A stretch of 64,000 nt of DNA from NCBI RefSeq assembly GCF_041296385.1, contig NC_091017.1, positions 54,620,214 through 54,684,213 on the forward strand. Direction: 5' to 3'. Positions within the stretch are counted from its first letter, which is position 1; every line of letters begins with the position of its first letter. Under the pieces are notes generated by a model. That model was not told where the DNA came from, searched no databases, and worked only from the letters and a program-made list of their open reading frames with translations. Origin of the DNA: Aphelocoma coerulescens (lineage: Eukaryota; Chordata; Aves; Passeriformes; Corvidae). Positions 60,930-64,000 of the stretch are shown here, one piece after another. Both the position numbers and the translations under genes were made by a program.

Positions 60930-61720
60930 TGGGTTGGGAGATGAGGAACTATCAACCAGTGTAACCTCAGTCCAGGAATGGACAGCCAAACCAGCTGAGA
61001 GAATCGTGAAGAGGACAACAACAAAGAGAAGCGCAGATGGGTTTGTCAGAGATAAAACATGTCAAATCAATTTGCCCAGCCACCTGGTAAAATTTTCCAG
61101 GAACGATTTTAAGTAATCAAACTCCTCTCTTTCCCAAGATTAGTAATACTTTGACACTTTCTCACATTACATTCTTACAAACAGGCTAGGGAAGTCTAGG
61201 CCAGAAAAAACTACTACATAAAAACTATTACAGATTGCAAAACTGGCTGGAAAATGGTTATCCAGAGACTGAATATCATTAGTTTGTGATCAAAATGGAA
61301 AGACATTTTGTACTTTTGCAGTGTTCTCTATTTGGTCTTAACTAACATATTTGTATTAGTTATTACATATATTAAAGACCTGAAGGGTAGAAGAGAGATT
61401 ATTCTCACTAAATCAGTGAATGATAGCACCCCAGAGCACATCACTGCTATGATAGAGAGCAGCATTAGAATTCAATACCATCCCAATAAACAGGGAAACA
61501 GGCTGAAAAAAGTAATACAGTCGAGCAGGGAAGGGTACACATACAGAGACAAGAAAAATAAATTGCATGACCCAGGATCAGGAATGATTGCCTAGACAGC
61601 AGTTCTATGGAAAAGATACGCAGTTTATAATGGATTACAAGGGAAACATGAGTCAACCTTGTCACTCATTGCAAAAAGACAAATATCTATACTAGAACAA
61701 GCCCACAAAGGTACAGCCTG
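60930..61720 (+). mobile_element. Very old CR1-like reverse transcriptase relic
   Basis: The sequence follows an old amniote CR1-type ORF2 in order but is badly decayed. GATGGGTTTGTCAGAGATAA (61037) then ACATGTCAAATCAATTTG matches the zone just before RT motif A. GCAAAACTGGCTGGAAAATG (61237) matches the NWL..W block. ACTTTTGCAGTGTTCTCTAT (61312) to TTAAAGACCTGAAGGG matches the box ending FN-x-F-I-N-D-L. AAATAAATTGCATGACCCAG (61556) and ATTGCCTAGACAGCAGTTCT, then AAACATGAGTCAACCTTGTC, match the region after FADD. The FADD box itself is not recognisable. It lacks a 3' end. Open frames in it are incidental. Confidence 0.62.
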
Positions 61721-62730
61721 GCAAACACTGAATTTGTTTGTTGTAAAGCACATGTTAATGCTTTTATGAACTGTACTTTTAACCTCCATGAATTCCTATA
61801 AAAAAAATTTTTAACCTTTTGAATCACAACACATAAAGGTAGTACATACATGCAAAACGTGGATTACTTTTTGGCTCATACAGCATTAATGTATTTATTC
61901 ACAAAATATCTCTTAAAAAATGCTATAGATGATGCATTGTAAATTGTAAAGTGTCCCCCTGTTGACTTCCACAGATTAAATTTACATAGCTGGATATTTT
62001 AAGAATTCATTTTCCTGATATGGTTTATACAGAATTCATTAAGAGACCAGGAAATAAAATGAAAACAATAATTGCAATTGTCCCCTCCCAGCCTTGTTAG
62101 GAGTCATTTCTCAAAGTATTATTGCACTTTAATTAGAAATTTGTAAAATATAGATTAGTTTAAAAGACTGAAATATAAAACCCAATTGTAGGACTAATTA
62201 GAATTCCTGTTATTTTTTCCTGATAATAAGAATCATGTGAAAAAATGCATGTCATGCATTTTGTGCATCACTCTGCAACAGAGATTCCTTGAAAAGCATA
62301 TGAAATTCTTATTTCATTATTTTGCATTCTTTTTCTTAGAAAAAAAGGAGAAATAAATACCTCCTGCTTGGTAATAACACAGTGTCTTTACTGGAAAATA
62401 TGTCCATTAAAGGCAGAATACTTTAAGTTCTTGACAGTAGTTACACAGCTCACCATTTCAAATGCTAAATCCAAACTCCACTACAGCACAGGTAGTTTAA
62501 GGACATTCTGATTGTCAATACCGCAAAACACTCTCAGTAATAGAGGCTGAAAATTTTTGATAGTAAGCAAAACATATTTATTCTACAAGTCTGATCATTC
62601 ATCATCATAATCTACACATATGAATTCTGTGAAGGGCACAGAACAGAAGGCGGGGGTGTTAAGCTTGAGGAACATCAGCCAATTATGATTACGCTTGATG
62701 TGTATTCATTTATATTTTCCACTGAGTGGA
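61721..62730. other. Unassigned AT-rich spacer
   Basis: About 1 kb of AT-rich DNA between two CR1-type elements. No gene, repeat or motif assigned. Confidence 0.5.
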
Positions 62731-62852
62731 CAGAGAGGTGGGTTGAGAACTGGCTGGATGGCAGACCCCAGAGGATTCTAATCAGTGGCACAGGGTCTTC
62801 TTGAAGACCTGTCTCTAGTGGGGTCCCCCAAGGTTCAATACTGGGGACAGTA

Positions 62853-63302
62853 TTGTCTAACTTCTCCGTCAATGACTTAGATGAAGGGGCAGATGCCTCC
62901 TCAGCAAATTCCCTGATGACACAGCTAGGAGGAGCAGCCAATACCCCAGAGAGCTGTGCTGCCCTTCAGAAGGGCCTCAGCAGGCTGGAGGGATGGGCAG
63001 AGAAGAACGGTCTGAAATTCAACAGAGGCAAGTGCAGGGTCCTGCACATGGGGAGGAATAACCCCAGGAACCAGCACAGGCTGGGGGTTGACCTGCTGGA
63101 GAGCAGCTCTGTGGAGAAGGACCTGGGGGTGCTGGTGGACAACAAGCTGTCCGTTAACCTTGTGGCCAAGAAGGCCAATGGTATCCTGGAGTTCATTAGG
63201 AAGAGCATTGCCAACAGGTTGAAGAAGGTGATCCTGCCCTCCTACTCAGCCCTGGTGAGGCCACATCTGGAGCACGTCCAGCAGAAGGGAAACAATGATT
63301 AA
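62853..63302 (+). pseudogene. CR1 ORF2 remnant: late reverse transcriptase
   Basis: 149-codon open stretch, the longest in the window. It covers the reverse transcriptase from just after the GVPQGS box to the VRPHLE block. Residues 36-75 or so hold AALQKGLSRLEGWAEKNGLK and the GKCRVLHMG block; 88-99 DLGVLVDNKLSV; 106-114 KKANGILEF. The FADD-type DNA (62909-62920) is in a different phase, so one or more indels lie near it. It ends prematurely beyond the internal deletion. The catalytic Asp pair is not part of this frame, so it cannot be active. Confidence 0.88.
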
Positions 63303-63540
63303 GGGACTGGAGAATATCTACTACAAGGAAAGACAGACCAAGCTGGGCCCGTTCACCCTCAAAAAGAAACAACTGAGAGGGCACCTCAACAATGTCTGTA
63401 AATATCTGAAGGTTCAGTGTCAAGAAGATGGAGCCAGGCTTTTCTCAGTGGTGCAAAGCAATAGGATGAGAGTCAACAGGAAGAAACTGATGCACAAGAA
63501 ATTCCACCTGAGTGTAAGGAGGAATTTCTTTACTGTGTGA
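63295..63540 (+). pseudogene. CR1 ORF2 remnant: C-terminal segment
   Basis: 81-codon open stretch in another phase that continues the CR1 protein: MIKGLENIYYKERQTKLGPF, KKKQLRGHLNNVCKYLK, CQEDGARLFSVV and a terminal RRNFFTV. The family continues with V-x-x-H-W-N-R-L-P; here that part follows after an in-frame TGA at 63538-63540 (GAGTGACCACACACTGGAAC). The methionine start is internal to the family protein. Confidence 0.88.
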
Positions 63541-63725
63541 GTGACCACACACTGGAACAGATTGCCCAGAGAGTTTAGGGAGTTTCCCTCACTGGAGATA
63601 TTCGAGAACCATCTGGACACAATCCTGTGCCATGTGCTTCGGGATGACTCTGCTTGAGCAGGGAAGTTGGAGCAGATGACCCACTGTGGTCCCTTCCAAT
63701 CTGACCCATTCTGTGATTTATGTGG

Positions 63726-64000
63726 TAGACACAATACTTAGGAGTAATAAATCACAATGTAAGTTGGTATTTTTGAAAATTTAAGAACAGAAGGAACTGA
63801 AGTGGAAAAACAGCTCCCAGAATATTAACAAATCTGCTGGGAGAATGCAGTCACTAAAGCATACTCAGAGATTCTGGTTGTGAGGTGTACCCATTACAAT
63901 ACAGCAACAATGGCTCAAAAATATGTAATAGTTCACCCTGTTACTTTTCTTTAGATCAAATTATGCCTGTGCTTGTTGAGGATGAAAGATGAAGAAATAA
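63726..64000. other. Unassigned DNA to the window edge
   Basis: No motif recognised in the last 275 bases. Confidence 0.5.

Larger units (their letters stand above)
62731..63725 (+). mobile_element. CR1 LINE copy, best preserved in the window
   Basis: About 1 kb of 5'-truncated CR1 in sense orientation. It begins in the reverse transcriptase at the block encoding RWVENWLDGR, passes GGGGTCCCCCAAGGTTCAAT (GVPQGS box), a FADD-box position reading F-P-D-D at 62909-62920, then LEGWAEKNGLKFNRGKCRVL, EKDLGVLVDNKLSV, KKANGILEFIRKSIANR and LPSYSALVRPHLE. It continues with LRGHLNNVCKYLK, CQEDGARLFSVV, RRNFFTV and the untranslated 3' end GTTGGAGCAGATGACCCACT, then CCCATTCTGTGATTTATG. Around 63270-63290 about 60 bases expected in the family appear to be missing. 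The tail wording (TTCTGTGATT) differs from the TTCTATGA copies. Confidence 0.95.

Noticed and set aside
1..64000. CRISPR arrays, tRNA/rRNA genes, bacterial operons or phage-like modules
   Set aside because: No regularly spaced repeats, no tRNA box pairs and no coding density; the window is vertebrate-like.

Overview
The window reads as bird nuclear DNA with no complete protein-coding gene. The main evidence is many CR1 LINE retrotransposon copies, several with the avian CR1 3' end (a ~40 bp stretch related to GGAACTAGATGATCT... followed by ATTCTATGA or ATTCTGTGA), and two solo LTRs of endogenous-retrovirus type. One LTR, which opens TGTGCTGGTTTTGGCTGGGG, resembles an LTR class I know from songbirds and other Neoaves. 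The sequence is AT-rich by eye, CpG is scarce, and there is no bacterial-style coding density. Open frames are short (the longest are about 140-150 codons) and the longest of all is a CR1 reverse transcriptase remnant. I saw no tRNA, rRNA or CRISPR array.

Layout. Positions 1-4,639 are unique AT-rich DNA. 4,640-5,690 is a very old CR1-like reverse transcriptase/3' relic. 5,691-8,676 is mostly unique. 8,677-9,545 holds three separate antisense CR1 3' ends. From 9,546 to 40,921 the DNA is almost all unique, with only short CR1 scraps (about 14.2, 22.1, 22.9 and 29.6 kb). 40,922-48,235 is a dense repeat block: a solo LTR with a 5-bp target duplication; a second solo LTR, also with a 5-bp duplication, split by an antisense CR1; a CR1 endonuclease fragment lying head-on against an inverted, older reverse transcriptase fragment; and a sense CR1 3' end. 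48,236-60,929 is mostly unique with two short antisense CR1 tails. 60,930-61,720 is another very old CR1 relic, and 62,731-63,725 is the best preserved CR1 copy, with an internal deletion.

How it fits together. This is an intergenic or intronic stretch whose recognisable history is layered retrotransposition: amniote-age CR1 relics, then avian CR1 subfamilies and LTR insertions, then CR1 into LTR. Three short splice-bounded open stretches on the minus strand (59,852-59,990; 8,376-8,444; 2,515-2,629) are the only hints of host exons, and all are weak. I did not find a new biological system here. Repeat names come from recognising sequence patterns, not from a database search, and most element boundaries are approximate.
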